Position numbers and translations under genes: made by a program. Shown piece by piece: positions 25,357 through 35,210 of a stretch of DNA of 64,000 nt (position 1 is its first letter; the number at the start of each line of letters is the position of its first letter). The stretch is from Flammeovirga yaeyamensis (GTDB taxonomy: Bacteria; Bacteroidota; Bacteroidia; Cytophagales; Flammeovirgaceae), in the NCBI RefSeq assembly GCF_018736045.1, contig NZ_CP076132.1:486001-550000 (forward strand), in the 5' to 3' direction. The notes below the pieces were generated by a model, which was not told the origin of the DNA, did not search any database, and was given only the letters and a program-made list of their open reading frames with translations.

Positions 25357-25376
25357 AAATATTTTTATGGTCAACC

Positions 25377-26477
25377 TTAGTCGTCCGCCTCATTTTCCAA
25401 ATCAATATTATCTTGATATGGATTATAGTCGTTTAATGGTTGATCGTAATCTTCTTCTTCAAAATCTTCTTCCTCTTCTTCAACACCTTCATTGATAGCT
25501 TCCCAAAGCAGATCTTTTAATTCAGGAATACCTTTTTGAATTACTGATGAGATAAATACATAAGGAACTCCATCAGGTAATGTCTCTTTGATAAGATCTT
25601 CTAGCTCATCGTCCAGCATATCGCTTTTAGTAATTGCAAGAAGACGGTTTTTGTCCAATAACTCAGGGTTATACTTTGTCAATTCGTTGACTAAAATTTC
25701 GTAATCCTTAGCCACATCTTCACTGTCGGCAGGGACCATAAATAATAGTACCGAGTTTCTCTCGATATGACGTAAGAAACGAATACCTAAACCTTTTCCT
25801 TCTGCAGCTCCTTCGATAATACCAGGAATATCGGCCATGATAAACGATTTGTTATCGTGGTAAGGAATTACACCAAGGTTAGGAACCATGGTGGTGAATG
25901 GATAATCTGCAATTTCTGGTTTTGCAGCAGAAAGAACAGAAAGTAAAGTAGATTTACCTGCGTTAGGGAATCCTACCAAACCAACATCAGCAAGTACTTT
26001 AAGCTCAAGAATTACCCAAGCTTCCTCGCATTCCTCTCCAGGTTGAGCGTATCTAGGAGTTTGGTTGGTTGCCGTTTTGAAATTACGGTTACCCAAACCA
26101 CCTTTACCACCTTTCATCAAGATTACTTCTTGACCAGGTTCTGTCAGCTCACAGATTTTTTCACCTGTTTCTGCATCTTTGGCAATTGTACCTAGAGGAA
26201 CAGGAAGGATAATATCTTCACCATCAGCACCACTTTTACCTGTACCACTACCACTAACACCATTAAAACCGTGAATATGTTTACGGTATTTTAGGTGAAG
26301 TAATGTCCAGTGCTGCTTATCTGCTTTTAAGATGATATGACCACCACGACCACCATCTCCTCCATCAGGTCCACCTTTTGGAACGTGCTTTTCTCTACGG
26401 AAAGAAACCGCACCTGCTCCTCCTGCACCAGAGCGGACAAAGACTTTAACGTAATCTATAAAATTTGATGATGCCAT
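25377..26477 (-). CDS. obgE: GTPase Obg/CgtA
   Basis: 366 residues. Essential ribosome-associated GTPase in 50S assembly and stress response. The glycine-rich Obg fold covers residues 1-160 ([35 protein letters not shown]). G domain: P-loop GFPNAGKST at 169-177, [16 protein letters not shown] (G3), TKSD (G4), SSV (G5). The C-terminal domain is replaced by a strongly acidic tail ([13 protein letters not shown]). A perfect -7 element TAACTTTG (26558-26551) lies 74 bp upstream. Transcribed in the same direction as adk but separated by the adk terminator. Confidence 0.96.
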   Translation of the reverse strand: MASSNFIDYVKVFVRSGAGGAGAVSFRREKHVPKGGPDGGDGGRGGHIILKADKQHWTLLHLKYRKHIHGFNGVSGSGTGKSGADGEDIILPVPLGTIAKDAETGEKICELTEPGQEVILMKGGKGGLGNRNFKTATNQTPRYAQPGEECEEAWVILELKVLADVGLVGFPNAGKSTLLSVLSAAKPEIADYPFTTMVPNLGVIPYHDNKSFIMADIPGIIEGAAEGKGLGIRFLRHIERNSVLLFMVPADSEDVAKDYEILVNELTKYNPELLDKNRLLAITKSDMLDDELEDLIKETLPDGVPYVFISSVIQKGIPELKDLLWEAINEGVEEEEEDFEEEDYDQPLNDYNPYQDNIDLENEADD

Positions 26478-26550
26478 ATCTGTATCTTAATTACTTGATA
26501 AATAAGTGGTTGATAGTTATAAACTTGATGCTTAAATATCAGCCGAACCG

Positions 26551-26558
26551 CAAAGTTA
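26551..26558 (-). promoter_or_regulatory. -7 element upstream of obgE
   Basis: TAACTTTG on the minus strand; no clear -33 TTG at 19 bp. Confidence 0.45.
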
Positions 26559-26621
26559 GACAATGTATTTTTTTAAACTATACATTATTAACATCTTTTT
26601 AATACCCGGAGATTTTGAGCA

Positions 26622-26653
26622 TAAAAAAAGCACGAGGACCAGCCTCATGCTTT
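26622..26653 (-). terminator. Terminator after adk
   Basis: On the minus strand, AAAAAGCATGAGG pairs with CCTCGTGCTTTTT around a 5-nt loop with one G-U pair, and ends in Ts. Confidence 0.85.
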
Positions 26654-26679
26654 TTGTCTCTATAATGTATAATTATAGA

Positions 26680-27252
26680 CTATAAAGATTCAATTGCAGT
26701 ACAAGCATTTTCGAAGATTTCTTCGATAGTACCTACACCGTTAATTGATTTGAATTTACCTTGACCTTCGTAGAAGTTCGCTACAGGAGCAGTTTTGTTA
26801 TTGTACTCCTGTACACGGTTACGGATCAAATCTTCGTTTTGATCATCTGTACGACCAGAAGTCTCACCACGTTTTAAGATACGTTTTGTCAACTCTTCTT
26901 CATCCACCTCTAAAGCAACCATACCAGAAATAGCGATGTCATTGCTTGCCATTAATTGGTCTAAAGCTTCTGCTTGAGCTACAGTACGAGGGAAACCATC
27001 AAAGATAAAACCGTTACCAGTTTTAAATTCTTTGATCTTAGAGTCGATCATACCAATAACTACTTCATCAGGAACTAATTGACCTTGGTCCATCAATTCT
27101 TTTGCTTTTAGCCCAAGTGGAGTACCCGCTGCGATTTCACCACGAAGTAAATCACCAGTAGAAAGGTGAGTCAATTCGTACTTCGCTTTGATTTTATCAC
27201 TTTGCGTACCTTTACCAGCACCCGGAGGGCCAAATAATACAAGATTGATCAT
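26680..27252 (-). CDS. adk: Adenylate kinase (short-lid type)
   Basis: 190 residues. Interconverts ATP + AMP and 2 ADP. P-loop GPPGAGKGT at residues 8-16, AMP-binding HLSTGDLLR, FIFDGFPRTVAQAEAL, and a short LID around RGETSGRTDDQ with no zinc cysteines, as in Bacteroidota and cytosolic eukaryotic enzymes. Strong preferred-codon use. A perfect -7 element TAGTTTTG (27324-27317) sits 65 bp upstream. It has its own terminator, so is probably a single-gene unit. Confidence 0.96.
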   Translation of the reverse strand: MINLVLFGPPGAGKGTQSDKIKAKYELTHLSTGDLLRGEIAAGTPLGLKAKELMDQGQLVPDEVVIGMIDSKIKEFKTGNGFIFDGFPRTVAQAEALDQLMASNDIAISGMVALEVDEEELTKRILKRGETSGRTDDQNEDLIRNRVQEYNNKTAPVANFYEGQGKFKSINGVGTIEEIFENACTAIESL

Positions 27253-27316
27253 TTTGTAAGTTTATTTTAGTATAAAATATTTCTTCATCTTAATTAAGAG
27301 AAATACCCTTAAACGG

Positions 27317-27324
27317 CAAAACTA
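27317..27324 (-). promoter_or_regulatory. -7 element upstream of adk
   Basis: TAGTTTTG on the minus strand; the -33 region is not obvious. Confidence 0.45.
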
Positions 27325-27441
27325 AAAAAAATACCGAATTAATTGTAAGATAATGTTCTCTTAATTTAAAATTGATGTACTTGAAAAAGGTTTATTTAGA
27401 AAAATGGCAATGAATTGGATATAAATCGGTTGCAATACGAA

Positions 27442-27978
27442 TTATATATTTATTTTAAGGTTTGATCTTAAAATGCTTAGGGCTTTACTCATTCTTTTTT
27501 CTATGGCCTTAATGCTTACATCTAATCTATCGCTTATTTCCGCATAGGTCAAACCTTCCATACGATTCATTAAAAAAACTTCTTTACTTTTATCTGGCAA
27601 CTGATTAATGGTTTCTTCCAATGAATGTTGAAACTCATTCAATTCCATCTTAAATTCTGGATTGGTTTCTGTTTCTCCGTCTTTCTTATTTTGTTTTTGC
27701 TCGAATTGTAACACCACTTTATTATGCTTGATGTAATTCATCGCAAGATTATTCGCAATCGTATATAAGTAAGTTTTAGCTGTTTCTTTGATCACCTTTT
27801 CACGCGCTTCCCAAAATTTGATATACGCTTCCTGTGCGATATCTTCTGCCGCGTCGATATCGCCTAATTTGTAATAAATGAAACTTCGGATACTTTCGAA
27901 ATACTGATCGAAAAGCAACTTTAAATCTTTTTCATTTATTTGGGCTTGATTGTTTTCTTGATAATTTATTGACGTCAC
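27442..27978 (-). CDS. ECF-type sigma-70 family RNA polymerase sigma factor
   Basis: 178 residues from GTG at 27978, with no nearer ATG. Region 2: LLFDQYFESIRSFIYYKLGDIDAAEDIAQEAYIKFWEAR (core binding and -10 recognition; read as FDQYFESIRSFIYYKLGD / AAEDIAQEAYIKFWE). Region 4: INQLPDKSKEVFLMNRMEGLTYAEISDRL followed by SIKAIEKRMSKALSIL. It resembles the FecI-like Bacteroidota ECF class, yet no FecR-type anti-sigma or SusC/D pair lies next to it. Regulon unknown. Confidence 0.92.
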   Translation of the reverse strand: MTSINYQENNQAQINEKDLKLLFDQYFESIRSFIYYKLGDIDAAEDIAQEAYIKFWEAREKVIKETAKTYLYTIANNLAMNYIKHNKVVLQFEQKQNKKDGETETNPEFKMELNEFQHSLEETINQLPDKSKEVFLMNRMEGLTYAEISDRLDVSIKAIEKRMSKALSILRSNLKINI

Positions 27979-28089
27979 TTTTAATTGTCATATGAATAGA
28001 GAAGTTCTTGAATTTTTTATTTTAAACCAATAAAATTTTTCAAGAGACTTACGCTAGAGGGTAAAAATACAAAAGTTATTGAATAATGT

Positions 28090-29871
28090 TTACAAATTAT
28101 TCCCTTTAGATTGCTGTTCGAATAAGGTATTATAATGACCTTTTTTCTCAAGAAGTTCATTATGAGTACCTTCTTCAATAATTTTACCTTCATGAAGCAC
28201 AATTATTTTATCAGCCAATTTTGCAGAAGAAACTCTGTGAGAGATGATTACAGAAGTTTTATTCTTCATTACCCTCTGTAAATTATTTAAAATTAGGTTT
28301 TCAGTTTTCGTATCTACCGCAGAAAGACTATCGTCTAATACTAAAATTTTAGGATTCCCTAAGATAGCTCTAGCAATCGTCGTTCTTTGTTTTTGACCAC
28401 CAGATAACGTAATACCACGTTCGCCCACTAAAGTATCCAATCCTTTGTCCATCTGAACGATATTTTCATAAAGTCCAGCGTCTTTTGTAGCTTGAATGAT
28501 ATCTTCTTCTGTCGCATCTGTCTTAGCAAAAGAAATATTATTTCTTAAGCTATTAGAAAATAGGAAGACATCTTGTGGAGCCATATTAATCTGTGATCTG
28601 ATATCTTGAAGGTTATATCCTTTAAGATCTTCTCCATCAATATAAATAGTACCTGATGAAGGATCGTAAAGACGAGAAATAAGGTTGGCTACAGTACTCT
28701 TACCAGATCCTGTAGTACCTAAAATCGCTAATGTTTTACCAGATTCAATCTCAAAAGATAATTCATCTAATGCTTTAATTCCAGAGTCAGGATAGACCAA
28801 AGAAACTTTATCGAATTTTAGATTACCTTTAATATCTTTCTTTTCTGAAGAGGTAGAAACTATATCTGGAGTTTCGTTTAAAAACTCATTAATTCTTTTC
28901 TGAGAGGCAGCTGCTCGTTGTACAATACTTGTTACCCATCCTAAAGAGGTGACAGGCCATGTAAGCAACGTTACATACATAATAAATTCGGCAATTACAC
29001 CCGCAGTGATCGTACCTTTTTCTACTTCTATACCACCAACATATACCGTAAGGATAGTCGATAGACCGATGAGGAACAACATCAAAGGGTAGAACATCGA
29101 GTTCACTTTGGCTAACTCTAGTTGTCTGTTCTGGTATTCTGTAGCGTTTTCATCAAATTGTGAGAGCGATTCGTTTTCTCTTACAAAAGCTTTAATCACT
29201 CGAATTCCAGAAAAAGCTTCTTGTACAAAAGTCGACATCGAAGACAGCTGTTGCTGTATCAATTCAGACTTCTTATTGATGATATTATTGACGAAGTAAA
29301 TACTGATCGATAAAAGAGGAAGAGGAAATAAAGCCCAGAAAGTAAGATGAACATTGATACTTAACATGATACCAATGGTCAGAATAAAGGAAATGATCAT
29401 GTTGATTGAATACATGATAGCAGGTCCTAAATACATTCTCACTTTACTTACATCTTCAGAGATTCTTGCCATCAAATCGCCAGTATTGTTCTTTCTGTAG
29501 AAGCTCAAAGAGAGTTTTTGATAATGCTCGAAGATATCATTTTTCAAATCGTATTCTATCAAACGCGACATCACAATGATAGTCTGACGAACAAGAAATA
29601 AGAATACGCCTCTCATAAGGGCCATCAATACAATGATCCCTCCGTAAAGAAGTACCGTTTGAAAGAAATCATCTACAAAAACAGTATGTTCTGCTGATCC
29701 TTTCAATAGCTCTTGTGTCTTGAAAGTATCAATAACTAGATCAAGAGCGTAACGTACAACTTGTGCGGGTGCAATGGCAAAAATGTTTGATATGATCATG
29801 AAGATGATCCCAAGGGTCAGCCTAAAACCATATCGAATAATGTATTTATTTAAGAAAGCGAGTTCTTTCAT
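28090..29871 (-). CDS. ABC transporter, fused permease-ATPase (exporter type)
   Basis: 593 residues: an N-terminal six-helix ABC exporter transmembrane domain (about 15-325) and a C-terminal nucleotide-binding domain (about 345-593). Walker A GTTGSGKST, Q-loop region INMAPQDVFLFSNSLRNNI, signature LSGGQKQRTTIARAIL, Walker B ILVLDDSLSAVDT, His switch VIISHRVSSA. A homodimer or half-transporter of multidrug or lipid type; substrate not predictable. The Walker B Glu position is Asp followed by Ser (VLDDSLSAVDT), which occurs in the asymmetric MdlA/B-like subfamily and may reduce ATPase activity. TACATTTG (29943-29936) could be its -7 element. Confidence 0.92.
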   Translation of the reverse strand: MKELAFLNKYIIRYGFRLTLGIIFMIISNIFAIAPAQVVRYALDLVIDTFKTQELLKGSAEHTVFVDDFFQTVLLYGGIIVLMALMRGVFLFLVRQTIIVMSRLIEYDLKNDIFEHYQKLSLSFYRKNNTGDLMARISEDVSKVRMYLGPAIMYSINMIISFILTIGIMLSINVHLTFWALFPLPLLSISIYFVNNIINKKSELIQQQLSSMSTFVQEAFSGIRVIKAFVRENESLSQFDENATEYQNRQLELAKVNSMFYPLMLFLIGLSTILTVYVGGIEVEKGTITAGVIAEFIMYVTLLTWPVTSLGWVTSIVQRAAASQKRINEFLNETPDIVSTSSEKKDIKGNLKFDKVSLVYPDSGIKALDELSFEIESGKTLAILGTTGSGKSTVANLISRLYDPSSGTIYIDGEDLKGYNLQDIRSQINMAPQDVFLFSNSLRNNISFAKTDATEEDIIQATKDAGLYENIVQMDKGLDTLVGERGITLSGGQKQRTTIARAILGNPKILVLDDSLSAVDTKTENLILNNLQRVMKNKTSVIISHRVSSAKLADKIIVLHEGKIIEEGTHNELLEKKGHYNTLFEQQSKGNNL

Positions 29872-29935
29872 GCTTCTTTAAGAAATCTTTTTTGAAAGAT
29901 AATAGGGATAATTGTTGTCACAAAATATCGAAACA

Positions 29936-29943
29936 CAAATGTA
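29936..29943 (-). promoter_or_regulatory. -7 element upstream of the ABC exporter gene
   Basis: TACATTTG on the minus strand, 65 bp before the ATG. Confidence 0.4.
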
Positions 29944-30091
29944 ACCAAATAGTTTAAACATGAATGTAAAGAGAGGTTTGGATAAGGAAATTTTAAACTT
30001 AAAATCATGAAAATTTTATATCTGAAGGGTAAATTCTAAATAAGATTTAATATTTTATCTAAAAATGTTATGCTTGCATACCTTTTATTTC

Positions 30092-30099
30092 TATATTTG
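30092..30099 (+). promoter_or_regulatory. -7 element of the marR-fad unit
   Basis: TATATTTG, with TTG at 30074-30076 only 15 bp upstream (shorter than the usual 19). The marR-like ATG is 48 bp downstream. Confidence 0.45.
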
Positions 30100-30146
30100 A
30101 CAAACACACACACCAAACAATACATCACAAAAGTAAAAATGAAAGC

Positions 30147-30665
30147 ATGGAGGGATTGCGCAGATCTGAAAAAAAGAAGCAGTCGGTCGACTTAAGTATC
30201 AAAGCCACTTGGTTAGGAATTTCGAAGATGTATAACCTATTAGGTGCACCTTATGATATTTCCCATTCTATAGGATTCGTATTGTTGAATATTGATCCGG
30301 TAGATGGAACGCCCGCGACTAAAATTGCTCCTTTGATGGGTATGGAAGCAAGGAGTTTGACCAGAATGCTTAAAAATTTCGAAGAAAAAGGTTTAATAGT
30401 TAGAATACCTGATAAACACGACAAACGTAAGGTGATTATCAAGTTGACTGATTACGGACAAGCCAAACGCGAAATGTCGAAACAGACGGTAAAGGTTTTT
30501 CAGAGAAGAGTAGAAGAGAAAGTTTCCTTAGACGAATTAGGCGTTTTTTTTCATGTGATGGATCAAATTAATGATGTCATTAAAGACCCTAAAAATCATA
30601 TGTTTGATGAGATTAGAGACCGTTTAAAAGAATACGGTATCACAGAAGACAATCTCAACAAATAA
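30147..30665 (+). CDS. MarR-family transcriptional regulator
   Basis: 172 residues with a winged helix: GTPATKIAPLMGMEARSLTRMLKNFEEKGLIVRIPDKHDKRKVIIKLTDYG spans helix-turn-helix and wing (core TKIAPLMGMEARSLTRML and wing DKHDKRKVIIKLT). N- and C-terminal helices form the dimer interface. It begins ATG at 30147. It precedes the beta-oxidation genes by 66 bp in the same direction, so it is probably the acyl-CoA-responsive repressor of that operon and autoregulated; ligand inferred from context. Confidence 0.9.
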   Translation: MEGLRRSEKKKQSVDLSIKATWLGISKMYNLLGAPYDISHSIGFVLLNIDPVDGTPATKIAPLMGMEARSLTRMLKNFEEKGLIVRIPDKHDKRKVIIKLTDYGQAKREMSKQTVKVFQRRVEEKVSLDELGVFFHVMDQINDVIKDPKNHMFDEIRDRLKEYGITEDNLNK

Positions 30666-30731
30666 TATGATACTATCTATCTCGATTCAATTTTGAATAC
30701 ACATAAATAAACAACACAAATCGGTAAACCG

Positions 30732-33140
30732 ATGAAGAAAAGAACTATCAGGAAAGTAGCAGTACTTGGCTCCGGAGTTATGGGGTCGCGTATCGCATGT
30801 CACTTTGCGAATGTAGGTGTCGAAGTTCTATTATTAGACATTGTACCTAGAGAATTATCAGAGGCTGAAGCAGCCAAAGGGCTTACTATGGAAAGCAAAG
30901 CTTTTCGTAATAAAATAGTAAACGATGCTCTTAAAACAGCTTTAAAATCAAAACCGGCTCCTGTATACAAAAAAGGAGTAGAAAGACTTATTACCACAGG
31001 TAACTTTACAGACGATATGTCTAAAATCGCATCGTGTGATTGGACCATTGAAGTAGTTGTGGAAAACTTGGATATCAAAAAGAAAGTATTCGAGGAAGTA
31101 GAAAAATACAGAAAGCCAGGTACACTGATCACATCAAATACTTCGGGTATCCCGATGAAATTTATGTGTGAAGGCAGAAGTGAAGATTTTGTGAAAAACT
31201 TCTGTGGCACTCACTTCTTTAACCCTCCGCGTTACCTAAGATTATTGGAAATCATTCCAGGCCCATCAACAGATCAAGACGTGGTCGATTTCTTGATGAA
31301 CTATGGTGATGTTCAATTAGGTAAAGAAACTGTTTTATGTAAAGATACACCTGCATTTATTGCCAACCGTATTGGCGTTTACGCAATTATGTCGGGTATG
31401 CATACCATCCAAGAAATGGGATTATCTGTTGGCGAGGTAGACAAACTTACAGGTCCTATTATTGGTAGAGCAAAATCAGCAACATTCCGTACAAGTGATG
31501 TCGTTGGTTTGGATACTATGGTTAAAGTATCGAATAATTTGCATGCAGGTTTGCCAGAAGATGAATCAAAAGAACGTTTCGTATTACCTAAAATCGTTAG
31601 CGAATTGAACGATAGACAATGGTATGGCGATAAGACTAAGCAAGGTTATTACAAAAAGACAAAAGACGAGAAAGGTAAGAAAGTCATTCTTGAATTGAAT
31701 CTTGAAACATTCGAATATCAACCAAAAACTAGAGCGAAGTTTAAAGCTTTAGAGGCAGTGAAAGATATCGATAACCTAAGAAAACGTCTTCCAATTCTTC
31801 TAAACTTTGAAGACAAAGCGGGAGATTTCTACCGTAAAACATTCTTTGATGTATTCCGTTACTGCTCGAACCGTATTCCAGAAATTGCGGATGAGTTATT
31901 CAGAATTGATGAAGCAGTAGCTGCAGGTTTTGCTTGGGAATTAGGTCCATTTGAAACATGGGATATTCTTGGAGTTAAAGGCACTGTAGAAAAAATGGAA
32001 GCAGCTGGAGAGAAGCCTGCTGCATGGGTGTACGAAATGCTTGAAGCAGGTCATACCTCTTTCTATAAAAATGAAGGTCGTCAGAGATATTATTACGATA
32101 TCCCTACGAAATCATATAAAGTGGTTCCAGGTACTGAGTCTCTAGTGATGTTAGAAACACTAAGAGAAGAAAATGTAGTTTGGAGCAACCCAGGAGCAAC
32201 ATTATTCGATATCGGCGATGGCGTATTGAACTTAGAGTTCCATACTAAAATGAATGCCCTAGGACAAGAAAACTTGGAAGGTATCAATACAGCAATTTCT
32301 ATCGCTGAAGATCAAGGATGGAAAGGTGTTGTGATTGGTAACGAATCTGCGAATTTCTCAGCAGGTGCTAACCTTGCCATGTTATTTATGTTTGCTTGTG
32401 ATCAGGAATACGATGAAATCAACTTGATGATTGCTCAATTCCAGAAAACAATGATGAGAGCACGTTATTCTTCTGTACCTGTTGTTGCGGCCACATCTGG
32501 CTTGGCATTAGGTGGTGGATGTGAACTTTCGATGCATTGTGATGCTGTACAAGCACACGCCGAAACGTATATGGGTCTAGTAGAAGTAGGTGTTGGTTTA
32601 ATTCCAGCCGGTGGAGGTACCAAAGAAATGGCACTTCGTGTATCGGATCACTTAAAATCGGGTGACCCAGAATACAACCGTCTTCAAGATGCATTTATGA
32701 GCATTGCGACTGCTAAAGTAGCGACTTCAGCAGAAGAGATGAGAGACATGGGCTTCATGAACGAAGCATCGAGAATAACGCTTAACCGTAAACGTGTGAT
32801 TGCAGATGCTAAAACAAGAGTATTGGAGTTATCCGCTCTTGGTTATGCAGAGAAAAATCAGCGTAAAGATATTAAAGTACAAGGTCGTGGTGGCATGGCT
32901 TTATTCGAAGCAGGTATTGCTGGAATGGAGTATGCAAATTGGGCTTCAGAGCATGATGCAAAGATTGCTAGAAAGCTAAATTATGTAATTAATGGTGGCG
33001 ATTTATCATCACCTACTTATGTGTCTGAGCAGTATTTACTGGATTTAGAGCGTGAGGCATTCTTAAGTTTATCGGGTGAAAAGAAAACATTGGAGCGTAT
33101 CCAGAGTATTATTTTCAAGGGTAAACCTTTAAGAAACTAA
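30732..33140 (+). CDS. fadN: 3-hydroxyacyl-CoA dehydrogenase / enoyl-CoA hydratase multienzyme (FadN type)
   Basis: 802 residues. Fatty-acid beta-oxidation: hydration of enoyl-CoA and NAD-dependent oxidation of 3-hydroxyacyl-CoA. Domain order is dehydrogenase first (VLGSGVMGS at 12-19, catalytic His161 in CGTHFFNPP paired with Glu173) and hydratase second (about 495-700: oxyanion GLALGGGCELSMHCD and Glu in GLVEVGVGLIPAGGG). That order is the reverse of E. coli FadB and matches B. subtilis FadN. It forms an operon with the thiolase 46 bp downstream and the MarR regulator upstream. Confidence 0.93.
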   Translation: MKKRTIRKVAVLGSGVMGSRIACHFANVGVEVLLLDIVPRELSEAEAAKGLTMESKAFRNKIVNDALKTALKSKPAPVYKKGVERLITTGNFTDDMSKIASCDWTIEVVVENLDIKKKVFEEVEKYRKPGTLITSNTSGIPMKFMCEGRSEDFVKNFCGTHFFNPPRYLRLLEIIPGPSTDQDVVDFLMNYGDVQLGKETVLCKDTPAFIANRIGVYAIMSGMHTIQEMGLSVGEVDKLTGPIIGRAKSATFRTSDVVGLDTMVKVSNNLHAGLPEDESKERFVLPKIVSELNDRQWYGDKTKQGYYKKTKDEKGKKVILELNLETFEYQPKTRAKFKALEAVKDIDNLRKRLPILLNFEDKAGDFYRKTFFDVFRYCSNRIPEIADELFRIDEAVAAGFAWELGPFETWDILGVKGTVEKMEAAGEKPAAWVYEMLEAGHTSFYKNEGRQRYYYDIPTKSYKVVPGTESLVMLETLREENVVWSNPGATLFDIGDGVLNLEFHTKMNALGQENLEGINTAISIAEDQGWKGVVIGNESANFSAGANLAMLFMFACDQEYDEINLMIAQFQKTMMRARYSSVPVVAATSGLALGGGCELSMHCDAVQAHAETYMGLVEVGVGLIPAGGGTKEMALRVSDHLKSGDPEYNRLQDAFMSIATAKVATSAEEMRDMGFMNEASRITLNRKRVIADAKTRVLELSALGYAEKNQRKDIKVQGRGGMALFEAGIAGMEYANWASEHDAKIARKLNYVINGGDLSSPTYVSEQYLLDLEREAFLSLSGEKKTLERIQSIIFKGKPLRN

Positions 33141-33186
33141 TTAATTCATCATCAAAAATTAACCACAGATCATTAATTAAAAGACA

Positions 33187-34365
33187 ATGGAAGCTTATAT
33201 CGTAGCAGGTTATAGAACAGCGATCGGCAAGGCGAAAAAAGGGGGATTTCGATTCACACGTCCTGACGATTTAGCAGCAGATGTTATCCAACATCTAGTC
33301 CAAAGTGTTCCCGCTTTGGATCCAACTAGAATCGACGACCTAATTGTAGGTTGTGCGATTCCTGAAGCAGAACAAGGTATGCAAATGGCGAGAATGATTT
33401 CGTTATTGGCATTTGCTCCAGATAATTTAAAAGTGCCAGGTGTTACAGTAAACCGTTACTGTGGTTCTGGTGTGGAAACAATTTCCATGGCGACTGCTAA
33501 AATTAGAGCAGGTATGGCTGATTGTATTATCGCAGGTGGTACAGAATCGATGTCGATGGTACCAATGATGGGATACAAAACTGGATTAAACTATAAGATA
33601 GCTACAGAAACACCTCAATACTACTTGAACATGGGATTGACGGCTGAGGAAGTAGCAAAAGAATACGGAATTGATCGTGATGAAGCAGATGAGTTTGCAG
33701 TAAAATCACACGAAAAAGCTTTGGCAGCGATCAAGGAAGGTAAATTTAAAGACGAAATCGTTCCAATTACTGTGAAAGAAACGTATTTGGAAGGAGATCG
33801 CAAAAAGACAAGAGAGTTTGTAGTAGATACAGATGAAGGACCTCGTCCATCAGATGTTTCTGGTTTAGGTAGATTAAAGCCTGCATTCAAACAAGGTGGT
33901 CAAGTAACTGCTGGTAACTCTTCTCAAACATCAGATGGTGCTGCTTTTGTGATGGTGATGTCAGAGCGTATGGTGAAAGAGTTAAAGTTAGAGCCAATCG
34001 CTAGAATGGTATCTTATGCATCGGCAGGGGTAGATCCAAGAATCATGGGTATTGGTCCTGTTGAAGCTATTCCAAGAGCTTTAGCACAAGCAGGTCTTAA
34101 AGCATCTGATATCGAGCAAGTAGAATTGAACGAAGCCTTTGCTGCTCAATCTCTTGCCGTAATCAAAAACATTGATATCGATCCGAACATCATAAATGTG
34201 AATGGTGGAGCGATTGCTTTAGGTCACCCACTAGGTTGTACTGGAGCCAAGTTATCCGTTCAATTATTTAACGAGATGCGTCGTCGTAATCAGAAATACG
34301 GAATGGTAACTGCCTGTGTAGGTGGAGGCCAAGGTGTAGCGGGTATCTATGAGTTATTGAAATAA
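33187..34365 (+). CDS. fadA: Acetyl-CoA acyltransferase (3-ketoacyl-CoA thiolase)
   Basis: 392 residues, the full thiolase length. The catalytic Cys92 is in [11 protein letters not shown], His347 in [11 protein letters not shown] and Cys377 in [16 protein letters not shown]. It cleaves 3-ketoacyl-CoA to acetyl-CoA and a shortened acyl-CoA, the last step of the cycle begun by the preceding multienzyme. High preferred-codon use. Operon partner of fadN; transcription ends at the terminator at 34396. An acyl-CoA dehydrogenase gene (FadE) that would complete the operon in B. subtilis is not present here. Confidence 0.95.
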   Translation: MEAYIVAGYRTAIGKAKKGGFRFTRPDDLAADVIQHLVQSVPALDPTRIDDLIVGCAIPEAEQGMQMARMISLLAFAPDNLKVPGVTVNRYCGSGVETISMATAKIRAGMADCIIAGGTESMSMVPMMGYKTGLNYKIATETPQYYLNMGLTAEEVAKEYGIDRDEADEFAVKSHEKALAAIKEGKFKDEIVPITVKETYLEGDRKKTREFVVDTDEGPRPSDVSGLGRLKPAFKQGGQVTAGNSSQTSDGAAFVMVMSERMVKELKLEPIARMVSYASAGVDPRIMGIGPVEAIPRALAQAGLKASDIEQVELNEAFAAQSLAVIKNIDIDPNIINVNGGAIALGHPLGCTGAKLSVQLFNEMRRRNQKYGMVTACVGGGQGVAGIYELLK

Positions 34366-34395
34366 TATAGCCATAATATATAATTTGAAAGTTAT

Positions 34396-34426
34396 AAAAA
34401 GAGCATTCTTCGGAGTGCTCTTTTTT
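34396..34426 (+). terminator. Terminator of the fad operon
   Basis: AAAAAGAGCATTC-TTCG-GAGTGCTCTTTTT stem-loop (34396-34425, a UUCG-type tetraloop with one G-U pair), then Ts. Confidence 0.88.
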
Positions 34427-34451
34427 ATTTTATAAATGATATATTTATAGG

Positions 34452-35099
34452 ATGAAGTTATCAGAGAAAACACAATCGATTTACGATCAAATTAATTCAG
34501 ATAAGACCAAACTAGGTGATATCAAGAAGTTAGCGAAGGAGATAAAGAAAGACCATGAAATGGCGTTGGAGTTATGGACAATTCCGGAATTCTTTCCTCG
34601 TCAATTAGCTATTTTGATATTGGATAAGGCAAAATTGGATCAAGAGGTCATTAATCAGTTAGATAAGGACATACAAGAACAACACCCTCAAAAGGAAAAA
34701 ACACAAATGATTGATTGGTTGATGGCGAATCAGTTAACCAAAAATAAAAAGTTGATTGGGTTGATGGAATCTTGGGAAGATAGTCCATCTGCATTGCAGA
34801 GAAGATTGTTCTGGTATTATCAAGCAAGATTGAGATGGACAGGAAAAACACCACCATCCAACTCTAAAGAGTTAATTGATAAGCTAGAAGCTGATATACT
34901 AAACGAACCTCCTGAGGTGCAATGGGCCATGAACTTTACAGCAGCATGGATTGGTATCTACGAAAAAGAATATAGAGATCGTTGTATTTCTATTGGAGAA
35001 AATATCGGATTATATAAAGAGGAGAAGGCTCCTAAAGGGTGTACTCCGAATTATTTACCAGAGTTTATCAGAATTGAAACGTCCAAAAGAGGACTATAA
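34452..35099 (+). CDS. DNA alkylation repair protein (AlkD-like)
   Basis: 215 residues, all helical. It matches the HEAT-like DNA alkylation repair family (PF08713): LAKEIKKDHEMALELWTIPEFFPRQLAILIL, then DWLMANQLTKN, ALQRRLFWYYQARLRW, and VQWAMNFTAAWIGIYEKEYRDRCISIGENIGLYK (W...MN and Y..R..I.G motifs). These are base-flipping-independent glycosylases for 3- and 7-alkylpurines in characterised members; activity here is inferred. It starts after the fad terminator, so is independent. Confidence 0.82.
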   Translation: MKLSEKTQSIYDQINSDKTKLGDIKKLAKEIKKDHEMALELWTIPEFFPRQLAILILDKAKLDQEVINQLDKDIQEQHPQKEKTQMIDWLMANQLTKNKKLIGLMESWEDSPSALQRRLFWYYQARLRWTGKTPPSNSKELIDKLEADILNEPPEVQWAMNFTAAWIGIYEKEYRDRCISIGENIGLYKEEKAPKGCTPNYLPEFIRIETSKRGL

Positions 35100-35198
35100 G
35101 TGTCATAAGAATACGAGACACTATCTTAATGTTTCTATCTTTTTGATTTTATCGAAAAGTTAACCTCAATAAATCCTTTTATATTGAGAAATGACTTT

Positions 35199-35206
35199 TA
35201 ACTTTG
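35199..35206 (+). promoter_or_regulatory. -7-like element at the start of the envelope-protein genes
   Basis: TAACTTTG lies only 4 bp before the ATG at 35211. If used, the mRNA would be nearly leaderless; it may be chance. Confidence 0.3.
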
Positions 35207-35210
35207 TTCC

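Noticed and set aside
25321-25495. Small plus-strand gene after dps
   Set aside because: It begins inside the dps terminator and runs antisense to the obgE acidic tail.
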